Assembly (NCBI GenBank): GCA_001586195.1 | Contig: CP014609.1 | Span: 656,001 to 720,000 of the forward strand | DNA from: Solibacillus silvestris | GTDB taxonomy: Bacteria; Bacillota; Bacilli; Bacillales_A; Planococcaceae | Direction of reading: 5' to 3' | Length of the DNA stretch: 64,000 nt | Part shown: positions 1-7,850 of the stretch, piece after piece | How positions within the stretch are numbered: the stretch's first letter is position 1 | How the letters are laid out: every line of letters begins with the position of its first letter | The notes under the pieces: generated by a model | Databases searched by the model: none | Told to the model about the DNA's origin: nothing | What the model saw: only the letters and a program-made list of their open reading frames with translations | Made by a program: the position numbers and the translations under genes

Positions 1-405
1 ATATCGGCGATGAGCTCGGCAACGGTACCGAAAATTTCGGTTATCGTTCGTAAAGCGTATGGAGCTGGCCTTTATGCGATGTGCGGCCCGGCATTCGAAC
101 CGGATGCAGTCATTGCATTGCCGACTGCCCAAATTGCGGTAATGGGTCCGGAAGCAGCTGTAAATGCTGTTTATTCAAATAAGATCGAGGCGATTGAAGA
201 TCCGAAAGAGCGGATTCAATTTGTGAAACAAAAAATCGAGGAATACAAAGAAGAAATCGACTTATATAAACTGGCTTCCGAAATGGTAATTGATGATATT
301 GTCATGCCAAATCAACTGCGACATACATTAATTCAACGTTTTAATTACTATAATTCGAAACAAATTGCTTTACCATATCGAAAACATCCGGTATATCCAG
401 TATAA
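1..405 (+). CDS. acyl-CoA carboxylase, carboxyltransferase beta subunit (3' end only)
   Basis: This is the C-terminal 134 residues of a biotin-dependent carboxyltransferase subunit of the PccB/MmdA type; the gene starts before the window. The frame is open from base 1 to the TAA at 403-405. Family signatures seen are RKAYGAGLYAMCG and LPTAQIAVMGPEAAV, which belong to the crotonase-like C-terminal half that binds the acyl-CoA. Such enzymes move a carboxyl group from biotin to propionyl-CoA, acetyl-CoA or a related substrate. The substrate cannot be told from this piece. A hairpin terminator follows directly, so this is the last gene of its operon. Confidence 0.85.
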   Translation: MSAMSSATVPKISVIVRKAYGAGLYAMCGPAFEPDAVIALPTAQIAVMGPEAAVNAVYSNKIEAIEDPKERIQFVKQKIEEYKEEIDLYKLASEMVIDDIVMPNQLRHTLIQRFNYYNSKQIALPYRKHPVYPV

Positions 406-416
406 TAAATTTAGCT

Positions 417-446
417 AAAGGTCTGTCTTGAAGGCAGACCTTTTTA
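417..446 (+). terminator. Rho-independent terminator after the carboxyltransferase gene
   Basis: A 9-bp perfect stem (AAAGGTCTG at 417-425 with CAGACCTTT at 435-443) encloses a 9-nt loop and runs into a T stretch. It separates the upstream operon from the panE-like gene. Confidence 0.85.
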
Positions 447-474
447 ATTCGAAATAAATTTGAGGTATAATATA

Positions 475-1368
475 ATGCGAATTGAAATCATTGGTGCAGG
501 TGCAGTTGGTTTATTAGTAGCAAGCTATTTTGCTGAAAAGAATATGGATGTGTACATAGTCGGGAAACCTACGGGGGAAACAGTATGCGAGGACATACAG
601 ATTGAAAGGACGAATGTAAATCAATCTGTTACTTCCGTCAATGTGAAATATATTTCGGCGCTTTCAAATAAAGCGAATCTAATCATTGTAGCTGTAAAAT
701 ATGGACAACTTCATGAAGTGTATGCAAGTATGGAGCATGTAAAGGATTCTATTCCATTATTATTTTTGCAGAATGGTTTAGCCCATTATGAGGAAGCACT
801 TGCATTAAGTAAAGCGCATATTGCATTTTGCTCGATTCAATTCGGGGCACTTAAACTTTCGGAGCATCATGTCGCCCATAAAGGGGAAGGTGTGATGAAA
901 ATTGCGGTAGCAAAAGGAGCTAACGATGAGTTCAGTTTTTTAAACGGGCTTTCATCGGCTGGGCTTCCAATTGTATTCGAACAGGATGCCGAAAAAATGC
1001 TAATGGAGAAAGCACTGCTGAATTGTTTTATCAATCCGTTGACCGCGATTCTGCAAGTGAAAAATGGACAGCTAATTACACAAAGCCATACATTGCAATT
1101 ATTGAAAGATTTATACAACGAACTCATGACGGCATTTCCGCAATTTAAAGAAACATTCCATTTTAATCAGGTCATTGCACTTTGTGAAAAGACAGCGGAA
1201 AATACATCGTCTATGCTGGCTGATCGTCTTGCAAATCGCAAAACCGAGATTGATACAATAGCAGGTGCGATTTTGAAAAAAGCGGAGCAAAATGAGAAAA
1301 AATTGCCTGTTTTACAAACACTTTATTATTTAGTGAAAGCATTTGAAGAGAGCGGTGAACAAATGTGA
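475..1368 (+). CDS. panE: 2-dehydropantoate 2-reductase (ketopantoate reductase)
   Basis: This enzyme reduces 2-dehydropantoate to pantoate with NADPH in pantothenate and coenzyme A synthesis. The 297-residue protein opens with a Rossmann nucleotide-binding motif (IGAGAVGLL). The ApbA/PanE C-terminal domain carries the conserved lysine and asparagine region EKALLNCFINPLTAI near residue 180. The ATG at 475 is preferred over a TTG at 460, because GAGG at 462-465 then sits at normal distance. The next gene starts within its stop codon region, so the two are translationally coupled. The B. subtilis homologue ylbQ lies in the same place ahead of the bshC and division genes. Confidence 0.85.
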   Translation: MRIEIIGAGAVGLLVASYFAEKNMDVYIVGKPTGETVCEDIQIERTNVNQSVTSVNVKYISALSNKANLIIVAVKYGQLHEVYASMEHVKDSIPLLFLQNGLAHYEEALALSKAHIAFCSIQFGALKLSEHHVAHKGEGVMKIAVAKGANDEFSFLNGLSSAGLPIVFEQDAEKMLMEKALLNCFINPLTAILQVKNGQLITQSHTLQLLKDLYNELMTAFPQFKETFHFNQVIALCEKTAENTSSMLADRLANRKTEIDTIAGAILKKAEQNEKKLPVLQTLYYLVKAFEESGEQM

Positions 1369-1760
1369 TATTATTTTTTCAATATTTGGTGGCAACAATT
1401 ATTGTATGCCCGATTATTGCTTTTATCACTGTGCTGCTCATATGCCGTAAGCTTCGAATAAAAAAACATAAAGCGATTGGCTTGGCAGCGGATATTACAA
1501 CATTTCTTATGTTTTTTTCGATACCGATTGCGTTACAAGGACTATGGAATATTGGTATATTAATGCCGATGCTAATTGTTGTACTCGTAATCGCGATTGT
1601 TTTTACATATGTTGATTGGCGAACGAAAAAAGAAATTGAAGTAAAGCCATTACTAAAAAAAATTTGGCGCTTTTACTTTTTATTGTTCAGCATCACTTAT
1701 TTTATAATTTGGATTGTTGGAATTACCCATTCAGTTATGATGTTTATGATGGTTGATTAG
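1365..1760 (+). CDS. small integral membrane protein, DUF3397 type
   Basis: The 131-residue protein is mostly hydrophobic, with about four predicted membrane segments (roughly residues 3-25, 38-58, 63-82 and 103-128). Short basic loops such as CRKLRIKKHK separate them. The size, layout and position between panE and bshC match the DUF3397 family of Bacillales, whose function is unknown. The GTG start overlaps the panE TGA, and GGTG at 1355-1358 can serve as the ribosome binding site. No catalytic motif is visible and no function is proposed. Confidence 0.65.
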   Translation: MILFFQYLVATIIVCPIIAFITVLLICRKLRIKKHKAIGLAADITTFLMFFSIPIALQGLWNIGILMPMLIVVLVIAIVFTYVDWRTKKEIEVKPLLKKIWRFYFLLFSITYFIIWIVGITHSVMMFMMVD

Positions 1761-1830
1761 GTGGCTAAACTTTTCTTTTACTGTAAACTAGTATCCGGGA
1801 AAACATTAAGCTTTCAAGGCGGAAAATTAA

Positions 1831-1853
1831 TACCCGTTAATGTGGGATAAAAC
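1831..1853 (+). repeat. partial copy of the GC-rich element found at 43399-43510
   Basis: The 22-23 bases here (TACCCGTTAATG then a GGGATAAAA end) match the last part of the structured element downstream of pyrE (43489-43510), apart from one base inside. The copy lies in the 145-bp gap before bshC, upstream of its ribosome binding site. Two copies of so specific a string suggest a dispersed repeat. The rest of the element is not recognisable here. Confidence 0.45.
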
Positions 1854-1905
1854 AGTGATTAAGGTAATTTCAAAATTGAGTAAAGAGAAGTAGAGGAGAA
1901 TTTTC

Positions 1906-3522
1906 ATGGAGCTAGAACAAATAAATTCACCAGTAACGAATAAGCTATTAGCGGACTATTGGTCTGAGAATGCCGATATCCATTCGTTTTTTGAATATAA
2001 ATATACTAAGGAAGCTTTTGGACAACGATTTGCATATTTAAAAAATCGAACATATCGTTCGGAAGAGCTTGCAAAAATTATTCGCAGTTATATGGAGCGG
2101 TATGGCATCTCGGAAAAGACGGCGCACCATTTAGATGAACTTGAGCAAGGTGCAGTAGTCGTGGTGGGTGGTCAGCAAGCTGGTTTGCTGACGGGGCCTC
2201 TCTATTCTGTCCATAAAGCAATTTCGGTTATTCTACTGGCAGAACAACAACGAAAAATATTAAATGCACCGGTCGTACCAATGTTTTGGATTGCGGGTGA
2301 AGATCACGATATAGAAGAGATCAATCATACGTATTCAATGACAAATGGTGAAGTGAAAAAATGTGGTTACAGTGAACGTTCTAAGCTGAAGAAAATGGCT
2401 TCAACTACACAATTGAATAAAGAAGCACTACAACAGTTTATATTAAATGTATTTAAAGATTTTGGAGAAACAGAACATACAGCGGACTTATTGAATAGTG
2501 TTTTGAGTCATGCGGAAAATAGTGAAACTTTTACGGATTTCTTTACGTTGCTGATGAATGATTTATTTAAAAAGCATGGCTTATTAATGCTGGATGCTAC
2601 ATATGAACCGTTCAGGAAGTATGAAAAAAACTATTTTGTCCAATTGATCGAAAAGAACGAATCGATTGCAACGGGTGTTGTAGCGCAGGAAAGAAAGCTC
2701 GGCGAGAAAGGCTATGCAATGCCGATTGATGCTTCAGAGCAAAATGCCAATTTATTTTACATTAAAGAAGGCGAGCGTTTTCTGTTGGAGCGCAGTGGCG
2801 GCCATTTTAAAAATGTGACAGCCCATGCCAATTTTTCGAAAGAGGAATTAGTAGCTATTGCGAATGAGTCTCCTGAATGTTTAAGCAATAATGTCGTTAC
2901 CCGCCCATTAATGCAGGAAATGGCGCTTCCGGTACTGGCGTTTGTTGGTGGTCCTGGTGAACTGGCTTATTGGGCTACATTAAAACCTGCGTTTGATGAG
3001 CTGCAGCTGCAGATGCCGATATTTGCGCCAAGACTCAGCATAACGCTTGTTACCCGTCAAGTTGATGCATTATTAGAACAAAAAGAGCTGACTGTAACGG
3101 ATGTGCTAACAGGCAAAGTCGATGAACATTTAGCTCAATTTGTGGAAAGTGTAAAAGATGAGCAAGTAACGCGCGCAATTGAGCAGATGCAAAAACAGAT
3201 GGAAGAGCAGTATGAGCAACTGACGAGTTATCTGCAGCATGGCAACTATCATGTAGAAGATCTATTGGAGAAGAATAAAAATTACCATGAACGTCAATTC
3301 CAATATTTACGTTCGAAACTGGAGCAGCAAAATATAGAAAAGTATGAAGTCGCAATTCGCCAATATAAAACAATTCAGTCACTATTATATCCGAATGATA
3401 GCTACCAAGAGCGCTTGTACAATCCATATATGTTCCTAAATACCTATGGGGAAAAGCTGATTGATGATTTATTGGAGTTACCTATGAATATTTCCGTGAA
3501 ACACCAACTTATTACCTTATAA
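1906..3522 (+). CDS. bshC: bacillithiol biosynthesis cysteine-adding enzyme BshC
   Basis: BshC adds cysteine to glucosaminyl-malate in the last step of bacillithiol synthesis, the low-molecular-weight thiol of Bacillales. The 538-residue length is typical. The family core is visible: VVVVGGQQAGLLTGPLYS near residue 85, and PMFWIAGEDHDIEEINH near residue 125, a Rossmann-like region. The C-terminal third holds a long coiled-coil stretch (about residues 390-480), also usual for BshC. A strong GAGGAG site precedes the ATG. The gene sits directly upstream of mraZ, as in B. subtilis (yllA). A terminator follows, so it is separated from the division cluster. Confidence 0.93.
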   Translation: MELEQINSPVTNKLLADYWSENADIHSFFEYKYTKEAFGQRFAYLKNRTYRSEELAKIIRSYMERYGISEKTAHHLDELEQGAVVVVGGQQAGLLTGPLYSVHKAISVILLAEQQRKILNAPVVPMFWIAGEDHDIEEINHTYSMTNGEVKKCGYSERSKLKKMASTTQLNKEALQQFILNVFKDFGETEHTADLLNSVLSHAENSETFTDFFTLLMNDLFKKHGLLMLDATYEPFRKYEKNYFVQLIEKNESIATGVVAQERKLGEKGYAMPIDASEQNANLFYIKEGERFLLERSGGHFKNVTAHANFSKEELVAIANESPECLSNNVVTRPLMQEMALPVLAFVGGPGELAYWATLKPAFDELQLQMPIFAPRLSITLVTRQVDALLEQKELTVTDVLTGKVDEHLAQFVESVKDEQVTRAIEQMQKQMEEQYEQLTSYLQHGNYHVEDLLEKNKNYHERQFQYLRSKLEQQNIEKYEVAIRQYKTIQSLLYPNDSYQERLYNPYMFLNTYGEKLIDDLLELPMNISVKHQLITL

Positions 3523-3528
3523 GAAACA

Positions 3529-3560
3529 AGAGTTATCTCATATGCAGATAACTCTTTTTT
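3529..3560 (+). terminator. Rho-independent terminator after bshC
   Basis: A 9-bp perfect stem (GAGTTATCT at 3530-3538 with AGATAACTC at 3546-3554) is followed by six T. It ends bshC transcription before the division cluster. Confidence 0.92.
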
Positions 3561-3643
3561 GTGTCTTTTGGCACCGAACGTATGTGTGAGAATATGCTCA
3601 TTTACGTAATTTCGTTTTATTGTTATGAGAAGCAAGGAATTTG

Positions 3644-3687
3644 GTGGTAGAAAGTGGGGGGATGTGGTACATTATTTATTAAAGTGG
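3644..3687 (+). promoter_or_regulatory. probable MraZ operator: GTGG direct repeats spaced 10 bp
   Basis: GTGG occurs at 3644, 3654 and 3664, and again at 3684, always in 10-bp register (TGGTA, TGGGG, TGGTA, TGGGG). E. coli MraZ is known to bind TGGGN direct repeats separated by 5 nt, which is the same 10-bp period, just upstream of its own gene. The location 11-54 bases before the mraZ ATG fits autoregulation of the dcw cluster. The function here is inferred from this arrangement. Confidence 0.6.
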
Positions 3688-3697
3688 GGTGAGTAGC

Positions 3698-4129
3698 ATG
3701 TTCATGGGAGAATATCAACATTCTATTGATGCGAAAGGCCGTATGATTGTTCCTGCAAAGTTTCGAGAATCACTAGGAGAACACTTTGTAATAACACGCG
3801 GGCTAGATCAATGCATTTTTGGATATCCTATGGATGAATGGCGAAAACTCGAAGATAAATTAAAGGATTTACCGATGACCAAAAAAGATGCACGTGCATT
3901 TGCGCGGTTTTTCTTTTCGGGGGCAACAGAAGTAGAAGTGGACAAGCAAGGCCGAATTAATATTCCATCTACACTGATTGGATACGCTAATCTTGAAAAG
4001 GAATGCGTAATCTTAGGTGTATCGAGTAAAATAGAAATTTGGGCGAAAGAATCTTGGCAGCAATACTTCGAGCAATCGGCTGAATCATTTGATGAAATCG
4101 CAGAAAATCTGATTGGCTTTGATTTTTAG
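3698..4129 (+). CDS. mraZ: transcriptional regulator MraZ
   Basis: MraZ is the DNA-binding regulator encoded at the head of most division and cell-wall clusters; it binds as a ring of subunits to direct repeats in its own promoter. The 143-residue protein contains two AbrB-like SpoVT folds, each with the DxxGR signature: DAKGRMIVP near residue 10 and DKQGRINIP near residue 86. The ATG at 3698 is chosen because GGGGTGAG at 3686-3693 precedes it; the GTG at 3689 lies inside that site. A matching repeat operator is visible upstream. rsmH follows after 108 bases. Confidence 0.95.
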   Translation: MFMGEYQHSIDAKGRMIVPAKFRESLGEHFVITRGLDQCIFGYPMDEWRKLEDKLKDLPMTKKDARAFARFFFSGATEVEVDKQGRINIPSTLIGYANLEKECVILGVSSKIEIWAKESWQQYFEQSAESFDEIAENLIGFDF

Positions 4130-4151
4130 ATTTTTTTAAGTAAAAGATGAA

Positions 4152-4195
4152 ACTATTACATGTCCGACATGAACTTTTAATCCGGGTGTAATAGT
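4152..4195 (+). other. inverted repeat in the mraZ-rsmH gap
   Basis: ACTATTACA at 4152-4160 pairs perfectly with TGTAATAGT at 4187-4195 around a 26-nt interior. No T run follows, so it is not a standard terminator. It may be a leader structure or processing site in the mraZ-rsmH transcript. The function is unknown. Confidence 0.4.
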
Positions 4196-4237
4196 ACCGA
4201 CACGTAATTGAATTAATATTAAGAGGTGCTTCAAACT

Positions 4238-5188
4238 ATGTTCGATCATACAACCGTATTATTGAAAGAAACTGTTGATGGGTTGAACATCAATCCGGAT
4301 GGTATTTATGTAGACTGCACATTAGGTGGTGCAGGACATAGTGAGTACCTTGTACAACAATTGTCAGAAAAAGGCCGTTTAATTTGTTTTGATCAAGATA
4401 CAACGGCTATTGAAAATGCAAAAGTACGATTAGCCGATTATTTGGATCGCGTTATATTCGTACACTCAAATTTCCGCTATTTAAAAGAAGAGTTACACAA
4501 ACTGAACATTCATCAAATAGATGGAATTTTATATGATCTAGGTGTTTCGTCACCACAACTTGATACACCTGAACGCGGATTTAGTTACCACCATGATGCT
4601 CCGCTCGATATGCGAATGGATCAGACTGCAGAACTGAGCGCATATCATGTTGTGAATGAATGGTCATACGAAAATCTAGTACGTATTTTCTTCCGCTACG
4701 GCGAAGAAAAGTTTTCGAAACAAGTTGCGCGCAAAATTGAACAAGCCCGTGAAATTGCTCCTGTTGAAACGACAGGTCAATTAGTGGAGCTTATAAAAGA
4801 TGGTATTCCAGCCCCAGCACGTCGCAAAGGTGGACATCCTGCAAAACGAATTTTCCAGGCTATTCGAATTGCTGTAAATGATGAATTAGGCGCAGCGGAA
4901 GATTCTTTAGTAGATGCAATCGATTTATTGAAAATTGGTGGTCGTATAAGTGTGATTACATTCCACTCATTGGAAGACCGCTTAACAAAAACACTATTTA
5001 AAGAGGCTTCATCACTGCCGGATTTACCTCCCGGATTACCGGTTATTCCAGAGCATATGAAACCAATACTTAAATTAGTGTCAAGAAAACCGATTTTACC
5101 GTCAGACGAGGAGTTAGCTGCGAATAATCGTTCACGTTCAGCAAAATTGCGCATCGCTGAAAAAATTAACGATAAAGGACGTGGGTAA
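4238..5188 (+). CDS. rsmH: 16S rRNA (cytosine1402-N4)-methyltransferase
   Basis: RsmH (MraW) methylates N4 of C1402 in the 16S rRNA decoding centre using S-adenosylmethionine. The 316-residue protein carries the SAM-binding signature [14 protein letters not shown] near residue 20, and the family motifs [30 protein letters not shown] and ITFHSLEDR. The ATG at 4238, with AGAGGTG 10 bases upstream, is preferred to an in-frame TTG at 4226. ftsL starts 3 bases after the stop, which indicates one transcript. The full length matches the family. Confidence 0.96.
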   Translation: MFDHTTVLLKETVDGLNINPDGIYVDCTLGGAGHSEYLVQQLSEKGRLICFDQDTTAIENAKVRLADYLDRVIFVHSNFRYLKEELHKLNIHQIDGILYDLGVSSPQLDTPERGFSYHHDAPLDMRMDQTAELSAYHVVNEWSYENLVRIFFRYGEEKFSKQVARKIEQAREIAPVETTGQLVELIKDGIPAPARRKGGHPAKRIFQAIRIAVNDELGAAEDSLVDAIDLLKIGGRISVITFHSLEDRLTKTLFKEASSLPDLPPGLPVIPEHMKPILKLVSRKPILPSDEELAANNRSRSAKLRIAEKINDKGRG

Positions 5189-5191
5189 AAA

Positions 5192-5572
5192 ATGGCAGTA
5201 AGAGCAAGACAAACTTATATACAGCAGCAGCCAGAACTACCTCAACATCAGCAGCAGGAACAAAGACTGCCGGTGCAGCCGAAAAAACGAAAAGCAAAGT
5301 ATTTTTCGGCCCAGGAAAAGTTTTTGTTCCTAGTATTTGCAATCGTAGTAGCATCTTTCGCTATTTCCATATTACATACTCAAGGAGAAATCCAAACACT
5401 CAGTATGGAAATCCAAAAAATCGAACGCGACATAACTGAAGTCAATAACAATAATACAGATTTAAAAGTACAAGTAAGTGAACGCTCCACTCACCAACGT
5501 ATTTGGGAAAAAGCGAAAGAACTCGGATTAACACTAAATGAGAAAAATGTGAAAGTAGTGCCGGGAGAATGA
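5192..5572 (+). CDS. ftsL: cell division protein FtsL
   Basis: FtsL is a small bitopic membrane protein of the divisome that works with DivIC and DivIB to activate septal wall synthesis. The 126-residue sequence has a basic, glutamine-rich cytoplasmic tail (residues 1-45), one membrane segment (about 46-66, FLFLVFAIVVASFAISIL) and an extracytoplasmic coiled coil (about 68-105). A conserved WEKAKELGL segment follows. It lies between rsmH and pbpB as in B. subtilis, and its last codon overlaps the pbpB start (ATGA). Confidence 0.9.
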   Translation: MAVRARQTYIQQQPELPQHQQQEQRLPVQPKKRKAKYFSAQEKFLFLVFAIVVASFAISILHTQGEIQTLSMEIQKIERDITEVNNNNTDLKVQVSERSTHQRIWEKAKELGLTLNEKNVKVVPGE

Positions 5573-7791
5573 AAAAGAGAAGATTTCGTTACCAGATAGG
5601 AGCCTTTCTAATGTTTATATTCTTTGGAGGGCTCTTTTTACTATTATATTGGCGTTTTGCATCAATTCAGGCGACAGGAATGGTAAAAGGGCATGAATTA
5701 GAAGAAGAAGCATTATCAAGGTACGAAACTGGTTATGTGTTATCGGCAGACCGTGGGAAGATTCTGGACCGCAATGCAAATGTAATTGCCGAAGATACAT
5801 TGAGTTACCGTCTTGTAGCGGTAATTAAAGAATCGGCAACAGAAAACAAAAAAAATCCAAGGCATGTCGTCGATAAAGCGGAAACAGCAAAATTATTGGC
5901 ACAATATATTCCGATGGATGAAGAGAAAATTTATGAACGGCTAAACCCTTCCAAAGATTTATATCAAGTCGAGTTTGGACTGGCAGGGCGCGGAATCAGT
6001 CATGAAGTGAAAAAGAAAATTGAAGAGCTGAAACTGCCTGGCATTCTATTATACAGCGACAAAAAACGCTATTATCCTAATGGTGCATTTGCCTCCCATC
6101 TTATTGGCTTTGCACTGCGTGAAACTGATGATGACGGAAATTCATCGGTTGTCGGGAAAATGGGGCTTGAATATATTTATGACAAGCAATTAACAGGGAC
6201 TGACGGGAAGTTAACATACCAGCGTGATGCCCGTAACTATTTATTGCCAAGCAGCGATAAAGTAATACAGGAAGCACAGGATGGAAATGATATTTATTTA
6301 ACAATTGATAAAACAATCCAAAACTTCCTGGAAGAAGCAATGACACGTGTCAATGACGAGTATAAGCCACAGTCTATGGTTGCTGTTGTTGCGAATCCGA
6401 AAACTGGAGAAATATTGGCGATGTCACAACGGCCAACATTCAATCCTGATACGCGTACAGGCTTAGATGGGAATTGGCTAAATGATGTCGTGGAAAATAC
6501 GATTGAACCAGGTTCTACATTTAAAACATTTACAGTAGCAGCCGCAATCGACTCCAATAACTGGCATCCGAATGCGACTTATCAATCTGGACAGTATAAA
6601 GTTTATAACGATACAATACGAGACCATAATCGATACGGCTGGGGGAGAATTTCCTATTTGGAAGGCATACAGCGTTCTTCAAATACGGCGATGACGAACT
6701 TGCTTGATATTATGGGATGGGAAACGTATGAAAGCTATTTAAAGGAATTTGGTTTCGGTCAAAAAACAGGCATCGATTTACCGAATGAAGCGAGCGGCAT
6801 TATTAACTCGCGTTATCCTTTAGAAAAGTATACGACAACATTCGGTCAAGGTTCGACTGTTACACCGATACAGTTAATTCAAGGAGTAACCGCAGTTGCA
6901 AATGACGGAAAAATGATGCAGCCATATGTAATCGATAAAATTGTTAATCCGAATACTGGTGAGGTTTTAGTAGATTCAGAACCTACTATAAAAGGTGAAC
7001 CGATTTCGGCAGAGACAGCACAGAAAACACGTGAAGTTCTAGCTTCTACTATTTACGGGGAAGCAGGGAATGCGAAACGTTTCGAAATTGAAGGCTATAA
7101 AGTAGCAGGGAAAACAGGGACTGCCCAAATGCCGAAAGCAAACGGTATCGGTTATGACTGGGGTAAAAATGAATTCCTTTATTCGTTTTTAGGAATGGCT
7201 CCCGCAGAAGATCCACAGCTGGCTGTATTTATCTCAGTTGCAAAGCCAAAACTAGGTGCAACCGAAATAGGTTCTGACCCAGTTTCGCAAGTGTTCAATT
7301 CAGTTGTTCTAAACAGTTTGAAGTATATGAATATCAATCCGTCGGACGTAGCGGAAGTCGAAACGACAAAGATTGACGATTATGTAGGTGAGCAGACAGA
7401 TACAGTCATGACTCAACTGGAGGCAGAAGGACTGATACCGGTAATAATTGGTCAAGACGGAGAAATTACAGAACAGTTCCCTGCAGCGGATTCATCATTA
7501 ACAAGTGGAAGTATCGTGTTCTTAAAGACCGATGGAGAAATTACATTACCATCGTTTAATAATTGGTCATTACGTAACTTACTTGTCTATAAGTCACTAT
7601 CTAAACTGCCGATTGAAATTGTTGGGGAAGGCTATGTTGAAAGCCAAAGTGTATCTCAAGGGACGCCGATAACGGATGATTCACCAATCGTTGTCAAGTT
7701 GAAAACCCCTGAGGAAATGCATTTGACTCCGCCGGCAGAGGATATGGAGCTGGAAGACGAAGAATTTAGTGAAGAACCGCCACAAGATTAG
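5569..7791 (+). CDS. pbpB: division transpeptidase PBP2B with two PASTA repeats
   Basis: This class B penicillin-binding protein cross-links septal peptidoglycan and is a core divisome member. The 740-residue protein has an N-terminal membrane anchor (about 10-30), a dimerisation domain (about 50-220) and a transpeptidase domain. The three active-site motifs are intact: S316-T-F-K319, S370-S-N372 and K515-T-G. Two PASTA-like repeats follow at about 595-720, then an acidic tail (EDMELEDEEF). The ATG overlaps the ftsL stop, so the two are coupled. The next PBP in the cluster is sporulation-specific; this is the vegetative one. Confidence 0.95.
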   Translation: MKKRRFRYQIGAFLMFIFFGGLFLLLYWRFASIQATGMVKGHELEEEALSRYETGYVLSADRGKILDRNANVIAEDTLSYRLVAVIKESATENKKNPRHVVDKAETAKLLAQYIPMDEEKIYERLNPSKDLYQVEFGLAGRGISHEVKKKIEELKLPGILLYSDKKRYYPNGAFASHLIGFALRETDDDGNSSVVGKMGLEYIYDKQLTGTDGKLTYQRDARNYLLPSSDKVIQEAQDGNDIYLTIDKTIQNFLEEAMTRVNDEYKPQSMVAVVANPKTGEILAMSQRPTFNPDTRTGLDGNWLNDVVENTIEPGSTFKTFTVAAAIDSNNWHPNATYQSGQYKVYNDTIRDHNRYGWGRISYLEGIQRSSNTAMTNLLDIMGWETYESYLKEFGFGQKTGIDLPNEASGIINSRYPLEKYTTTFGQGSTVTPIQLIQGVTAVANDGKMMQPYVIDKIVNPNTGEVLVDSEPTIKGEPISAETAQKTREVLASTIYGEAGNAKRFEIEGYKVAGKTGTAQMPKANGIGYDWGKNEFLYSFLGMAPAEDPQLAVFISVAKPKLGATEIGSDPVSQVFNSVVLNSLKYMNINPSDVAEVETTKIDDYVGEQTDTVMTQLEAEGLIPVIIGQDGEITEQFPAADSSLTSGSIVFLKTDGEITLPSFNNWSLRNLLVYKSLSKLPIEIVGEGYVESQSVSQGTPITDDSPIVVKLKTPEEMHLTPPAEDMELEDEEFSEEPPQD

Positions 7792-7799
7792 AGAGATTT

Positions 7800-7828
7800 G
7801 AATACAAACTTCATCTTTAACATACGTT
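7800..7828 (+). promoter_or_regulatory. candidate sigma-E promoter for spoVD
   Basis: GAATACA at 7800-7806 and CATACGTT at 7821-7828 are separated by 14 bases. This resembles the sigma-E consensus (KMATATT and CATACAMT), with two mismatches in each box. It lies 23 bases before the spoVD start. spoVD of B. subtilis is transcribed from a sigma-E promoter. The match is moderate. Confidence 0.35.
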
Positions 7829-7850
7829 GTTTTAGGTGAGGTGTCATATT

